Of a DNA stretch of 49,381 bases, positions 25,172-33,952 are shown piece after piece. The notes below the pieces were generated by a model. It did not search any database and was not told the origin of the DNA. It saw nothing but the letters and a program-made list of their open reading frames with translations. Source of the stretch: CAZEBW01 sp964510205 (GTDB lineage: Bacteria; Chloroflexota; Anaerolineae; VGOG01). The position numbers and the translations under genes were made by a program. The DNA lies in contig CAZEBW010000020.1 in the NCBI GenBank assembly GCA_964510205.1, positions 1 to 49,381 on the forward strand, written 5' to 3'. Positions within the stretch are counted from its first letter, which is position 1; every line of letters starts with the position of its first letter.

Positions 25172-26150
25172 CTGCCCCTGACAAGCTTAGCAGAATGCTA
25201 TCCTTTATCTGCTTCAACCAAAGCATCGCATCAGATGCCCGATTTGGACCAATAAGTAGGCAACAGGCCAGGAAGCCGAGTTTGCTGTCTAGGTCACGAC
25301 GGTCAGCAAGGATGCCCTGCAGCATTTGCCATAGCCCTTGTCTCAGATATCCTCCTTCAGCAAGGGCTTTCCCGTAGCGGAAGCGCCAAAAGCCGATAGC
25401 GCGATCTAGCTTCAAACGCTGCCGTTCAACCGAACTGCGAATAGCCTGTTGCAACTTCTGCAAGACCATGATACCGCTAAGGGCGTGTTGTATGTGTCGA
25501 CTCGACCGGCTGCGGTTATGGACCCGATATAGCGCCATGACCTCTCCGGGCAGGTAGTAGAAGAGGGCCCCGGCGCTAGCCATGCGTAGCCAGAAATCCC
25601 AATCCTCATTGCTCGGTAGGCTCTCATCGAAAGGAGCAATTCGCTCAACCCAAGAGCGACGTATCAAGGCTGCATGCGGAAGAATGTAGCCATCGTCCAC
25701 CATACTGGCCAGGATGCGGCCTGATTGATAACGTTCTTTGGCCTCACGCTTGCATATCTGAGGCGGGTCTTCGGCGTTGAATTTGAGCGTCTGGCAGTAG
25801 ACCACCGCGTATTCTGGATGTTGCTCCAGAAAATGGACCTGCATCGCGATCTTCTCGGGGCGGAGCAGGTCATCAGCGTCAAGAAACTGGATGTAATCGC
25901 CATGAGCCAGACTCAATCCATGGTTCCGTGCCCGAGCCACTCCGCGATGGGGCTGCCAGCGATAGAGGACCCGATCGCCATAACGCTCTTGAATCCAATT
26001 ACCTGTACCGTCAGTGGAACCATCGTCCACCACAATGATCTCGCAATGGGGATAGGTTTGCGCCAGGGCGCTGTCAATGGCTTCGCCAATCCATTGGCGC
26101 ATGTTGTAAGTAGGGATGATGATGCTGACCAGCGGCGGTTGCGCAGACAT
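25161..26150 (-). CDS. Glycosyltransferase family 2
   Basis: A 329-aa GT-A inverting transferase: SIIIPTYNMRQWIGEAIDS, IIVVDDGSTDGTGNW, and the metal-binding FLDADDLLRPEK, then NEDWDFWLRMA as the likely catalytic-base/acceptor region. The C-terminal 110 residues are helical and unassigned. ATG 26150 is preferred; AGGAGG lies close upstream (the frame open to 26165 would need a TTG start). Overlaps the chimeric GT4 by 11 bp. Confidence 0.9.
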   Translation of the reverse strand: MSAQPPLVSIIIPTYNMRQWIGEAIDSALAQTYPHCEIIVVDDGSTDGTGNWIQERYGDRVLYRWQPHRGVARARNHGLSLAHGDYIQFLDADDLLRPEKIAMQVHFLEQHPEYAVVYCQTLKFNAEDPPQICKREAKERYQSGRILASMVDDGYILPHAALIRRSWVERIAPFDESLPSNEDWDFWLRMASAGALFYYLPGEVMALYRVHNRSRSSRHIQHALSGIMVLQKLQQAIRSSVERQRLKLDRAIGFWRFRYGKALAEGGYLRQGLWQMLQGILADRRDLDSKLGFLACCLLIGPNRASDAMLWLKQIKDSILLSLSGADEG

Positions 26151-26180
26151 GGTCCTCCTTGGCAACCAGCTCTTCAGAAG

Positions 26181-27078
26181 CTATTCCAGGCCAGGGAGAT
26201 GGTAAGTGTGGAAAAAACGTTCAATCCTTGGCCAGCGAGCACCTATATCGCCTATCAGAGCATCGAAAAAGTCTCGCATCCGGTACAGCTTTCGCTGGCG
26301 TTGACCAAGTTCCCGCTTGTAGTAGACCAGCAAATACGGTGTAGGAATCCGGTCAAATCCAATCTGGCGAATCCGGTCCAGCACGCCGGTTCGCCAGTGC
26401 AGGACGTGCTCCGGGTTACTCGGATCACGGCCAAATGCGATATTCAGCACCATGACACCGCCTGGCTTGAGGCATCTCCAGAGTTTTCTGATCTCTGGTA
26501 AGGGTCTGGGAATGTGCTCAATCACGTCGAAACTGACCACCGCATCGTAAGCGTTGGGTTCAGGCACTTCTTTGGTCAAATCCAGGAACCTGGCAACCAA
26601 TCCGCGCTTTTGAAAGCGGTAATGTGCGAAACGACGGTAACTCTCCGATATGTCTCCCAGAGTCACGTCAAAGCCATGGCGAGCGTACAGAATGCCGGTC
26701 GAGCCAACGCCATGTCCAAATTCGAACACACGGTCTCCTTCCGCAAAGCGCTGGACGTGATGCAGACCTCCTATGTTATGAAGTGCCCAACGATCAGGCC
26801 GCAGCGAATGCCAGTACATCGAGCTATAGATCCCCTGCTCTTGATTTGAGTAGTAAGACTGCAAGTCACCTGGTGACTCTGTTCCGGGGAAGCTGCTGGC
26901 CATCACTTCCTGCCGTTTCTCCCAGCAGTCAACGAGCCGGCGTTGCGCTTCAACCTCGGATATATCAAAATAGGGCTGCGATTTCGGCGGCGAGGCTCTC
27001 AAACAGATCGTCATAGCCTGGCAGGCAGAGTGCCTGGCGCCAGATTTCGGCGTACATCGGGCCATACAATTTAGCCAT
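26181..27078 (-). CDS. Class I SAM-dependent methyltransferase, frameshifted near its N-terminus
   Basis: Most of the enzyme is in one frame (to 26181): VFEFGHGVGSTG (SAM-binding motif I), VTLGDISESY, YDAVVSFDVIEHI and LKPGGVMVLNIAFG. The N-terminus is in another frame, starting at ATG 27078: MAKLYGPMYAEIWRQ and ending AAEIAALF-stop. It would join smoothly to DISEVEAQRRLVDCWE if the four-T run (A4 at 26967-26970 on the plus strand) were three. This is either an assembly error or a recent mutation; the intact frame alone would start with unrelated, poorly supported residues. Probably methylates a sugar or a lipid-linked intermediate. Confidence 0.8.
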
Positions 27079-27126
27079 GGGAATACGCTTTCATGGGCTG
27101 GTGTACCCTAAATGGCTTCTCCAGCA

Positions 27127-28272
27127 TCAAGGAAGATCCACACCCAAGTCGAGAGCGATTGTTTCGACGACACGCCTGCAAACCACGGGCCAAGAACGCT
27201 CTTTACGCACCCACTGGCGGCCGGCCTCGCCCATATCGCGGAGCAAGTCAGGCTGACTCAGAAGCGCCACCACCCGCTCGGCGATATCCTGAGCGTTACT
27301 GGTGACAGGCATCAGACAGCCGGTCACACCGTCTATCAGCAACTCCGGGGTGCCGCCGGTGTCACAAACGAGCACTGGCGTCTTTAGATAGGCAGCCTCA
27401 ACTACCACAACCGGTGTACAGTCCGCTTGAGTAGGAAGCAAAAAGAGATCGGCAGAACGGTACAAAGAAAGTAAGCGCTGGAGATCATCTGGCTTGCTCT
27501 TGTCCAGCCAACCATGCCAGGTGACAAAGGGCTGCTGCAATACTTCAGGCGGTGGCTGTCGCCCTACTACATCCAGGCGTACACGGGGTAGATGCCGGTG
27601 AACAAGTGCCATGGCCCGGCAAGCCAGACTTAATCGCTTGCGCTTATGGGCGGCTGCCACGAACAACACCCGGCCAGAGCCAAATTGCTTGGGGAAGTCC
27701 TCGACCTCAGGGAGATTATAGCCAACGCCCACGGCCGAGACGCGTTCGGGCGAGATGCCAAAATCATCTATGGCCGACCTGGCGGCCCATTCCGACGAGT
27801 AAAAGAGGTGCCGACAGCGATGGAGTGTGCGTCTCTCGTAGTTACGGATGCGAGCCATCTCCCAGGGCAATAACTCAGAGGTCGGGTAATAGTAGTCGAA
27901 CAGGTTCTCAATAGTCGCATCGCCATACATATAGAGGGGCAAGGTCGTCTGCACATGGCCTATGGGGTACGGTGTCACGCTCAAAACCGCATCGGCTTCC
28001 CCATTCAATTGCTCCCCGATCCGCTGGCCCATGAGGCGCAATCTCTTGCTGTCCAGTCCCTGAAGTCTCAGGCCCTTTCCAACCAGGCGCCGACCCAGGC
28101 GATGCACGATACGCCGTGCCAACGAGGGGCGTTCTTTATCCTCGCCGCCCCCAACTGGAAACACTTGGGCACAGAGATCGTCCAATGCCCTCATCATCCA
28201 GTAGGGAGTACCAGACCAATCCCGGATTAGCGTGGGGTGATAGTGACTGACTAAGTTCAAGCGCAGTGCCAT
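27127..28272 (-). CDS. Glycosyltransferase family 4
   Basis: A 381-aa GT-B glycosyltransferase: LVSHYHPTLIRDWSGTPYWM, FYSSEWAARSAIDDFG, GVGYNLPEVEDF, VLFVAAAHKRKRLSL, LFLLPTQADCTPVVVVEAAYLKTPVLV with GGTPELL. The E-x7-E acid pair is replaced by D/E spacing, as in some GT4 subgroups. ATG 28272 is preferred to 28296 because the first strand starts there and GAGAGG precedes it. Situated between a methyltransferase and a GT2 gene. Confidence 0.88.
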   Translation of the reverse strand: MALRLNLVSHYHPTLIRDWSGTPYWMMRALDDLCAQVFPVGGGEDKERPSLARRIVHRLGRRLVGKGLRLQGLDSKRLRLMGQRIGEQLNGEADAVLSVTPYPIGHVQTTLPLYMYGDATIENLFDYYYPTSELLPWEMARIRNYERRTLHRCRHLFYSSEWAARSAIDDFGISPERVSAVGVGYNLPEVEDFPKQFGSGRVLFVAAAHKRKRLSLACRAMALVHRHLPRVRLDVVGRQPPPEVLQQPFVTWHGWLDKSKPDDLQRLLSLYRSADLFLLPTQADCTPVVVVEAAYLKTPVLVCDTGGTPELLIDGVTGCLMPVTSNAQDIAERVVALLSQPDLLRDMGEAGRQWVRKERSWPVVCRRVVETIALDLGVDLP

Positions 28273-28369
28273 AGCGATGCCTCTCGTATCGAGCATTTCT
28301 CGGTGACAGCGGTATCAATGCAAGCTGCCAGCAGGCAAGCAGCCGAGCTTACTCCTTGTATCCTGATAA

Positions 28370-29416
28370 TCATTTCGCGAACCTGATGATTCTCCGCAAC
28401 TGTATGGCGCGCGGCTTTCCAAGAATCCGTAATAGCACCTTCTGCTGGAACCACAGTTGGAAAAGCAAAGATGGGTTTGCCAATAGTCCTGAAATGACCC
28501 ACCAGACTTGCTGCAGAAATCCATGCTGCTCGGAATTGGACGAAAGTGCAGTTTGCAACATTGCCAGCCGATGGCGCCGCGCGAAGAACAACCAGTGTTT
28601 TAGAGCAGCCGAGCGCTCCTCTCCCTGCCAATAGCGGTCATAAATCCTGAACCCCTCTCGCGTGAAGTTGAGCCAGCCCTGACTTGTCTTGCTGCTCTCA
28701 TGTCGGCGGGCCCGACTCAGCCTTTGCGGCAAGTGCTGGAACACCGCGATCTTCGACGCCCGCAGCCAGTAATCGTAGTCGAGGGCGTAGTGCAGTTCCT
28801 CGTCAAATGGACCGATTCGCTCATAGAGCCGCCTACGCCAGAATACCGATGGCTGCAGCAACCCACCGCGACCGTAGGCCAGGGCTAGGGAGGACTCGTA
28901 TTCGATTTGTACCTCGCGTATATCCTGACCGTCTGCTCCAATCAGGCTGCCATTGCCGTAGACCAGGTCGGCCTCGGGGTGCTCGTCGAAGCAGCGCGCC
29001 ACAGCAGCCAACGCGCCAGGTTCATACACGTCGTCGGCGTTTAGATAGGCCAACACATCGCCGGTGGAGACTGCCAGCCCTTTGTTAATGGCGTGACTCT
29101 GTCCCCGGTCAGGTTCGCTGACCCAATACGCCAGCCACGGCTCGTACTTGCGGATGATGTCCACGCTGGCATCCGTGCTACCCCCGTCTATGATAATGTA
29201 CTCCAAGTCGGGGTAGCCCTGCAGCAGCACCGAGCGGATGGTCTCCTCGATGAACTGTCCTTGATTGTACGACGGCGTGACAACGCTGATGCGGGGCCAA
29301 GGAGAGCCATCCGGCAATTGCGGACTGTCCTCCGCCCAGGCCTTGTCCTGAACCCTGTCGAAGGGCCAGCCGGTTTTGCCTGGCGGAGGCGGCGGAAGTG
29401 TTGATAGATTCGGCAT
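28370..29416 (-). CDS. Glycosyltransferase family 2 with an in-frame 24-bp insertion
   Basis: A 348-aa GT-A transferase: RISVVTPSYNQGQFIEETI, YIIIDGGSTDASVDII, AYLNADDVYEPGA, then FDEELHYALDYDYWLRA. Start ATG 29416 gives MPNLSTLPPPPPGKTGWP, usual for this subgroup; the frame open to 29530 would overlap the membrane protein gene. Between GKTGWP and WAEDSPQLP lie eight extra residues (FDRVQDKA) coded by the 24-bp element at 29341-29365. The insertion precedes the catalytic domain, so activity could be unaffected. Confidence 0.9.
   Translation of the reverse strand: MPNLSTLPPPPPGKTGWPFDRVQDKAWAEDSPQLPDGSPWPRISVVTPSYNQGQFIEETIRSVLLQGYPDLEYIIIDGGSTDASVDIIRKYEPWLAYWVSEPDRGQSHAINKGLAVSTGDVLAYLNADDVYEPGALAAVARCFDEHPEADLVYGNGSLIGADGQDIREVQIEYESSLALAYGRGGLLQPSVFWRRRLYERIGPFDEELHYALDYDYWLRASKIAVFQHLPQRLSRARRHESSKTSQGWLNFTREGFRIYDRYWQGEERSAALKHWLFFARRHRLAMLQTALSSNSEQHGFLQQVWWVISGLLANPSLLFQLWFQQKVLLRILGKPRAIQLRRIIRFAK
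29341..29365 (+). repeat. 24-bp interspersed element inserted in frame in a GT2 gene
   Basis: Plus-strand CTTGTCCTGAACC...GTCGAAGGG, with 20 of 24 bases equal to the copy at 2744-2767. Its exact edges are ambiguous by one base. Removing 24 bases restores Gly-Trp-Pro-Trp in the coding strand, the usual sequence of this GT2 subgroup as I recall it. Confidence 0.85.
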
Positions 29417-29432
29417 CTGATGCCCCTGACTC

Positions 29433-30827
29433 TCAGTCGCTATGGATTTCAACGGTCCGGATTCCCCATCCCACAAGAAAGAGCAGAGAGGGCCACACCT
29501 GAGCCAGCAGCCGAGGGAGGCTCGTTTCAAGGTGCCAGGTCAGATCCGATGGCGTCGTTAAATACACTACGAAGTATCCAGCATACATTACAGTCAGGAT
29601 GATTGCAACCGCTTGCCATCCAGGATTCTTAAGCGTCGGGCGATGCAATCCAATCAGCAGGATTGTGATCAGGAGCAGAAGTGGAAGGAAGAACCACCAT
29701 CGCCAGTTGAAGAGCAGCATCCCAATGAAGGCTGTTAACACGGTCCAGTATCGAGACGGATCGCTCAGACGGGCCAAGGTGACATGCAGCCCTTGGCCAG
29801 CTATGAAAGTGTTGGATGTGGGCACGAACTGTGTTTTGAAAAATGCCACCGCTGCCAGCGGGAGCAGAATCCCCGAGAATAGGCCCATAACCGGCCTCGC
29901 ACTCCGCATACGCCAGCAGATCCAGGCACAGCCGATCAGCGCAGCGAGCATAAACAGCAAACCTTCGTTCTTTGTCCAGGACGCGAGACCGGTCAGCAAG
30001 CCCGCGAGTACAAAACCACGCAACGGCGGACGCGAATCTGCGCCAGCGCCAGCAGCAAAAGCCAGGCACACGCAAGTCGCCAGGATGAAGAGGCCAAGGG
30101 GCACATCTGCGTACTGTTGAGCAGCCAGACGACTAAACACCGGCGTGCCACTTAACACAATCCCTGCCATCAACCCCACAGAGCGGTTGGCGCGCAGCGT
30201 GACTGAGGCCGTCAACAATACGATGCTTGCCAAGAAGAAGACAAAGGCAACAATGATGGGAGCAAGCTGGCTGGTGGAACCGGTGATGATCCAATCACGC
30301 GCCACAGTCAACGGAAGGAACAGAGGATAGTCGGGATGTGCCGTAGCACCTCGCGCCAGATCCGCCCAATTTGGGCCACCGAGCGCCAGGAAACGGGCCT
30401 TCTTGTTCCAAATCGCCATGGTGTCCCATTCGCCATGCGGATACACGAAGGATGCTCCCGCAAAGGCGCCACATGCCAGCAGCGTCGTCAGGACGGCCCA
30501 GGGCACCAGGCCAGAAAACCGATGCCTGACTCTGACAATCAGATCGCCCACATCACGGCAGAGGATTCCTGCTCGGTGCCGGCCCAACCAGGCTAGAAAC
30601 AGGAGTAGCGCGAACTCGGGAACGAGAATCCCCGGCGTCAGAGTCCCCCTGAGCAGCAGCCACCCAAAGGCGACTAAAGAGCTGATCCCAAGTCCCAGTG
30701 GCATGCCAACCGAGAGGCATACCGATGTCTGCATACGTTGGTCCGCGTCTGACCGCCACGGCCAGAGCATGGCTGTCAACAAGCAGCCGGAAATCAACGG
30801 AAGTGCATAGGAGAGAACGGGCAACAT
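29433..30827 (-). CDS. Polytopic membrane glycosyltransferase (GT39/ArnT-like, GT-C fold)
   Basis: A 464-aa very hydrophobic protein with about ten or more membrane segments. The first large periplasmic loop contains YPHGEWDTMAIWNKKARF and HPDYPLFLPLTVARDW, a layout seen in GT-C enzymes that use polyprenyl-phosphate sugars on the outer face of the inner membrane. It is the only clear polytopic transferase in the window. A DPM1-like polyprenol-phosphate sugar synthase lies 1.3 kb upstream in the operon (31308-32156) and could make its donor. The exact sugar is unknown. Confidence 0.8.
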   Translation of the reverse strand: MLPVLSYALPLISGCLLTAMLWPWRSDADQRMQTSVCLSVGMPLGLGISSLVAFGWLLLRGTLTPGILVPEFALLLFLAWLGRHRAGILCRDVGDLIVRVRHRFSGLVPWAVLTTLLACGAFAGASFVYPHGEWDTMAIWNKKARFLALGGPNWADLARGATAHPDYPLFLPLTVARDWIITGSTSQLAPIIVAFVFFLASIVLLTASVTLRANRSVGLMAGIVLSGTPVFSRLAAQQYADVPLGLFILATCVCLAFAAGAGADSRPPLRGFVLAGLLTGLASWTKNEGLLFMLAALIGCAWICWRMRSARPVMGLFSGILLPLAAVAFFKTQFVPTSNTFIAGQGLHVTLARLSDPSRYWTVLTAFIGMLLFNWRWWFFLPLLLLITILLIGLHRPTLKNPGWQAVAIILTVMYAGYFVVYLTTPSDLTWHLETSLPRLLAQVWPSLLFLVGWGIRTVEIHSD

Positions 30828-30832
30828 TGACC

Positions 30833-31321
30833 TCAGTCCGAAGAATGTGTCAACAAGGCAGGGCCATCTTCCACAACGATCGAAGGCACAAGCCCGTATC
30901 GTCTACAGAGCACCTCTATGTCCTCAGGGACGTCAACGTCGGCCACCACCAGCGCAGGCTCAGCGCCTTTGGTCAGGCGCAAGGGAGCCAACAAGTAACC
31001 GATTTTCATGAAGCGTCGCTGGAGAGAATGATCGTCCAGACTAAGTCGCGCCAGATAGCCGACCTCCCCATAGGCAGGCAACTGGGCCCGCAGAGGTGCG
31101 AAACGCTGCTCTAACATCTCCGTCTCTGAAACTCGTCCTCGCACTTTTACCACTACGTAGGCGGCGCGGCGGAGTTCGGGATAGGCCTGGCTGGCCGCAC
31201 CGGCCAGCGAGAACAAAATCAGGAATAGCAAGCAAAGACGCACTTTCCACGACGCCTTGAAGTCTTGCCCCGGCATACTTATCCCAAAGCTGCCATTCAA
31301 TGGCACTTTAGACTGCATCAT
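30833..31321 (-). CDS. Small single-pass membrane protein of unknown function
   Basis: A 162-aa protein from ATG 31321 (or 31318). It has an N-terminal hydrophobic anchor (VRLCLLFLILFSLAGAASQAY, about residues 28-48) and a mostly polar remainder (LARLSLDDHSLQRRFMKIGY, PALVVADVDVPEDIE). I recognise no catalytic motif. Five bases from the GT39-like gene and overlapping the end of the polyprenol-phosphate synthase gene, so it is probably a partner of that lipid-linked transfer step. The longer frame to 31489 would lie inside the neighbouring gene. Confidence 0.65.
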   Translation of the reverse strand: MMQSKVPLNGSFGISMPGQDFKASWKVRLCLLFLILFSLAGAASQAYPELRRAAYVVVKVRGRVSETEMLEQRFAPLRAQLPAYGEVGYLARLSLDDHSLQRRFMKIGYLLAPLRLTKGAEPALVVADVDVPEDIEVLCRRYGLVPSIVVEDGPALLTHSSD

Positions 31322-32156
31322 GCTCTCGTTGATGGCTGGATGTTGCGACTTCCACCCGCGTCGGGTGAGCCAACTGCAGGGAAACTGGCTGGCGCTGGCG
31401 TTTGAAGACATTGTACTTGACGATGCACCACAGTGCTCTGGCCCCGTCCTTCCAGCCAATCTTCTTGCCTTCGGCGTAGGTTCGGCCATGATATGAAATG
31501 GGGACCTCGTAGATGCGACACCCTAGCCGGGCAACCTTGGCGGTGATTTCCGGCTCAAAGCCAAAGCGATCCTCTTGGATTTCGATCTTCTGAATCACCT
31601 CACGGCGGAACATTTTGTAGCAGGTCTCCATGTCCGTCAGGTTGAGATCGGTCAGCATGTTGGAGAACAGAGTCAAGAAGGCATTGCCCACCCGATGCCA
31701 GAAGTAGAGCACGCGATGGGGGCCGCCGCCCAGAAAGCGGGAGCCATAGACCACGTCCGCCTTGCCAGCCCGGATGGGTTCCAGCAGCGCAAAGTAGTCC
31801 TGCGGATCGTACTCCAGGTCGGCGTCCTGCACCACCACAACATTGCCGCGAGCGAGCTCAAAACCGCGCCGCAAGGCCGCACCTTTGCCACGGTTCTGCG
31901 GTTGGAATACAATGGAGATATTTTCAATTGGTAACTGTTGTGCACACCTGGGTAGCCGCAGATGATTTTCTCCCTGCTCAATGGCGTCTTGCAATGCCTT
32001 CAGGAAGTCCCGAGTGCCGTCTGTTGATCCATCGTCTACCACGATGATTTCCTTGTCCCAATCCACAGCCTGGACGTGGCAGAGGATCTCCTCAATGGTC
32101 GGTCGTTCGTTGTATACAGGAATGACGACGGACAAGAGACAATCTGTGGCCTTCAT
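31308..32156 (-). CDS. Polyprenol-phosphate glycosyltransferase (GT2, DPM1-like)
   Basis: A 282-aa GT-A enzyme expected to load a sugar from a nucleotide donor onto polyprenyl phosphate. Motifs: LLSVVIPVYNERPTIEEIL, IIVVDDGSTDGTRDF, NRGKGAALRRGFE, VVQDADLEYDPQDY, VYGSRFLGG, and GFEPEITAKVAR. It lacks C-terminal membrane helices. ATG 32156 is preferred to the earlier frame (32228), which would overlap the methyltransferase upstream. A 15- to 20-residue insertion (GENHLRLPRCAQQLPIENIS) precedes NRGKG. Confidence 0.9.
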   Translation of the reverse strand: MKATDCLLSVVIPVYNERPTIEEILCHVQAVDWDKEIIVVDDGSTDGTRDFLKALQDAIEQGENHLRLPRCAQQLPIENISIVFQPQNRGKGAALRRGFELARGNVVVVQDADLEYDPQDYFALLEPIRAGKADVVYGSRFLGGGPHRVLYFWHRVGNAFLTLFSNMLTDLNLTDMETCYKMFRREVIQKIEIQEDRFGFEPEITAKVARLGCRIYEVPISYHGRTYAEGKKIGWKDGARALWCIVKYNVFKRQRQPVSLQLAHPTRVEVATSSHQREHDAV

Positions 32157-32175
32157 TTGGGTCTCCACGACGATG

Positions 32176-32895
32176 TCAAGCTGAAGCAAGGACAAACAGT
32201 CCCAGAGCATAGATGGCCTGGTTGCCATGAAAGCTCAATGCCTGGGCCTTCGTAGCCGGTGTCCATACCTCCAGACCTGGCTTCCACCAGAACTCTTCCT
32301 CCACAATCGTGTACCCATCCAGCAGACGCGGCAGCCTTTCTGGGCCGTAGATCCTGTGCCAGGGAGATGTCACGGTGTCAACGCCCACTGGTATAGTCAG
32401 AAGCACTGTGCCATCGGACTCCAGCAGTGTTGTTGCTCGCGTCATGGCTTCCAGGTCCGCATCGGCCGCGGCCTTGGCGTCGAAGCGGCCTTCCAGACCA
32501 AAGTGCTCTACCGAGGAGCAAAAGATGATCACGCCAAAGCGCTCTCCACCCCAATCCATGTGGTTGAAGTCACCTTGTCGAAACACAAAGCCTGGCACGC
32601 CGTAGCTCATGGGATTGATATCCACTCCGACTACCTGGTGCCCCAGCCTGGCACAGATGGCTGGAAGGGGGGAACCTGCGCAGCCGACATCCAGAATACG
32701 ACAGGGGTCGGCCGGCAGGTGAGCGATGATCCACGACTCCTCGAGAGCTCGGTCGCCGCCGAGGTAGGCACCGGGGGCCGGGGTCGTTACGTTTTCAATA
32801 GGCGTGGAATCCCCCAGCAGCAAGCGCCTGATTCGTGGAGAACGTCGAGCATGCCGTCCTATACTGTGAAAGGTTTTTTGAATCAGGTTTGGCAT
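32176..32895 (-). CDS. Class I SAM-dependent methyltransferase
   Basis: A 239-aa enzyme with motif I in RILDVGCAGSPLPAICARLG, the acidic end of strand 2 in VVGVDINPM, and IIFCSSVEHFGL at the motif-II/III region. Likely to O- or N-methylate a sugar in the glycan; substrate unknown. It is one of a group of four methyltransferase genes between 32 and 38.5 kb, unusual in number for one locus. Confidence 0.82.
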   Translation of the reverse strand: MPNLIQKTFHSIGRHARRSPRIRRLLLGDSTPIENVTTPAPGAYLGGDRALEESWIIAHLPADPCRILDVGCAGSPLPAICARLGHQVVGVDINPMSYGVPGFVFRQGDFNHMDWGGERFGVIIFCSSVEHFGLEGRFDAKAAADADLEAMTRATTLLESDGTVLLTIPVGVDTVTSPWHRIYGPERLPRLLDGYTIVEEEFWWKPGLEVWTPATKAQALSFHGNQAIYALGLFVLASA

Positions 32896-32928
32896 TGATT
32901 ATTCAGCACCTCTGAAACTTTGTCTTGC

Positions 32929-33927
32929 TCATCGCAACATGGTAGATCCCAGGCTATACAAAAGCCGTCGTTCTTTAACACGACGAATCCATTCCCGGAC
33001 GCTATAGCTGGTGAAGCCTCCCCGGAAGTCTGGCATGACGCGCAAGACCTCACGCATACTTTGTCGTAGCTCAGTGATATAAGGCTCGTACAAAAGGGAG
33101 AAATGTGTCCTTCTTAGCCCGAACTGACTCCCATCTGGCTCGAAAACCCAACTGTTCAGTATATAGAAACGGTGAAAGTGATAGAAGACGAGTGGCACTT
33201 CGTCGACCCACAGTTGACCATCCGAACATCTGAGCTCATAATTTGCTATGTTCCAAGGACCTACGCCACCCCCTTTGTATTGCAACACGATGACTTCCTC
33301 GAAACGCTGCGGCCAATCGTCGAGATACTTCTGATCACCCATCTTTCCATCTTCTAGCCGGTTGTAACACCATTCCAGACACCGTTCACGCCACCAGCGC
33401 AAGCATTGCAGACCGATGTCGTTGTGCCTGAATAGTAGAAACCCGACGTTGTAAATGCCGTACTTTACAAGGTGCTCAATCTCTGGTCGGTAGCGATGTC
33501 CGATAATGAGGATCGACTGGTTGCCTAACTCATCGTAGATGGGGATTGGATCAGCGTAGAAGAAGATATCAGCGTCTAGATAGCCGATGACATCGATCTC
33601 CGGGTTGTTCTGCAAAATGTACAACGGTAGCGACGGCGTGCAGGTCCAATAGTACTCTACAAGCGTTCGGTCTGTCTGAGCCGCCAAAAGCGCGTCATCC
33701 CCTTTTTCGAACTCCGTACGAGCAATGAGTCGGAGTCCCGGGAGATCCATCTCTCTCAGGACGTCGTGGGTCACCTGGTCAAAGCACAGAACCCACAAAG
33801 TAAACACATCGCAGTGGCGTGCGAGGGAGCGATAAAGAGCCAAACCCTTGTAGAGATAGTTCCGATCGAAGTAGGTACAGAAATGATATGGGACTGCGGA
33901 TTGCGGATTTAGAATTTCGGATTGCAT
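32929..33927 (-). CDS. GT-A family glycosyltransferase (GT8-like)
   Basis: A 332-aa protein: FCTYFDRNYLYKGLALYRSL, VLCFDQVTHDVLREM, and the metal-binding DxD in VIGYLDADIFFYADP, then YNVGFLLFRHN and VFYHFHRFYIL. These resemble GT8-type or related nucleotide-diphospho-sugar transferases that take a UDP-sugar. The N-terminal 11 residues (QSEILNPQSAV) are coded by a CAATCCGCAATCCGC motif repeat, which also supplies the start codon. Confidence 0.8.
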   Translation of the reverse strand: MQSEILNPQSAVPYHFCTYFDRNYLYKGLALYRSLARHCDVFTLWVLCFDQVTHDVLREMDLPGLRLIARTEFEKGDDALLAAQTDRTLVEYYWTCTPSLPLYILQNNPEIDVIGYLDADIFFYADPIPIYDELGNQSILIIGHRYRPEIEHLVKYGIYNVGFLLFRHNDIGLQCLRWWRERCLEWCYNRLEDGKMGDQKYLDDWPQRFEEVIVLQYKGGGVGPWNIANYELRCSDGQLWVDEVPLVFYHFHRFYILNSWVFEPDGSQFGLRRTHFSLLYEPYITELRQSMREVLRVMPDFRGGFTSYSVREWIRRVKERRLLYSLGSTMLR

Positions 33928-33952
33928 GTTATACGTTGCAGGTTATGGATTG
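33893..33952. repeat. GCGGATTGCGGATT / CAATCC motif repeat at a gene boundary
   Basis: GCGGATT-like units, then TTTCGGATTGCA and TTATGGATTGGG. It covers the start codon and first residues of the GT gene at 32929-33927 and the final residues and stop of the aminotransferase at 33943-35112, so it provides both boundaries. Confidence 0.55.
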
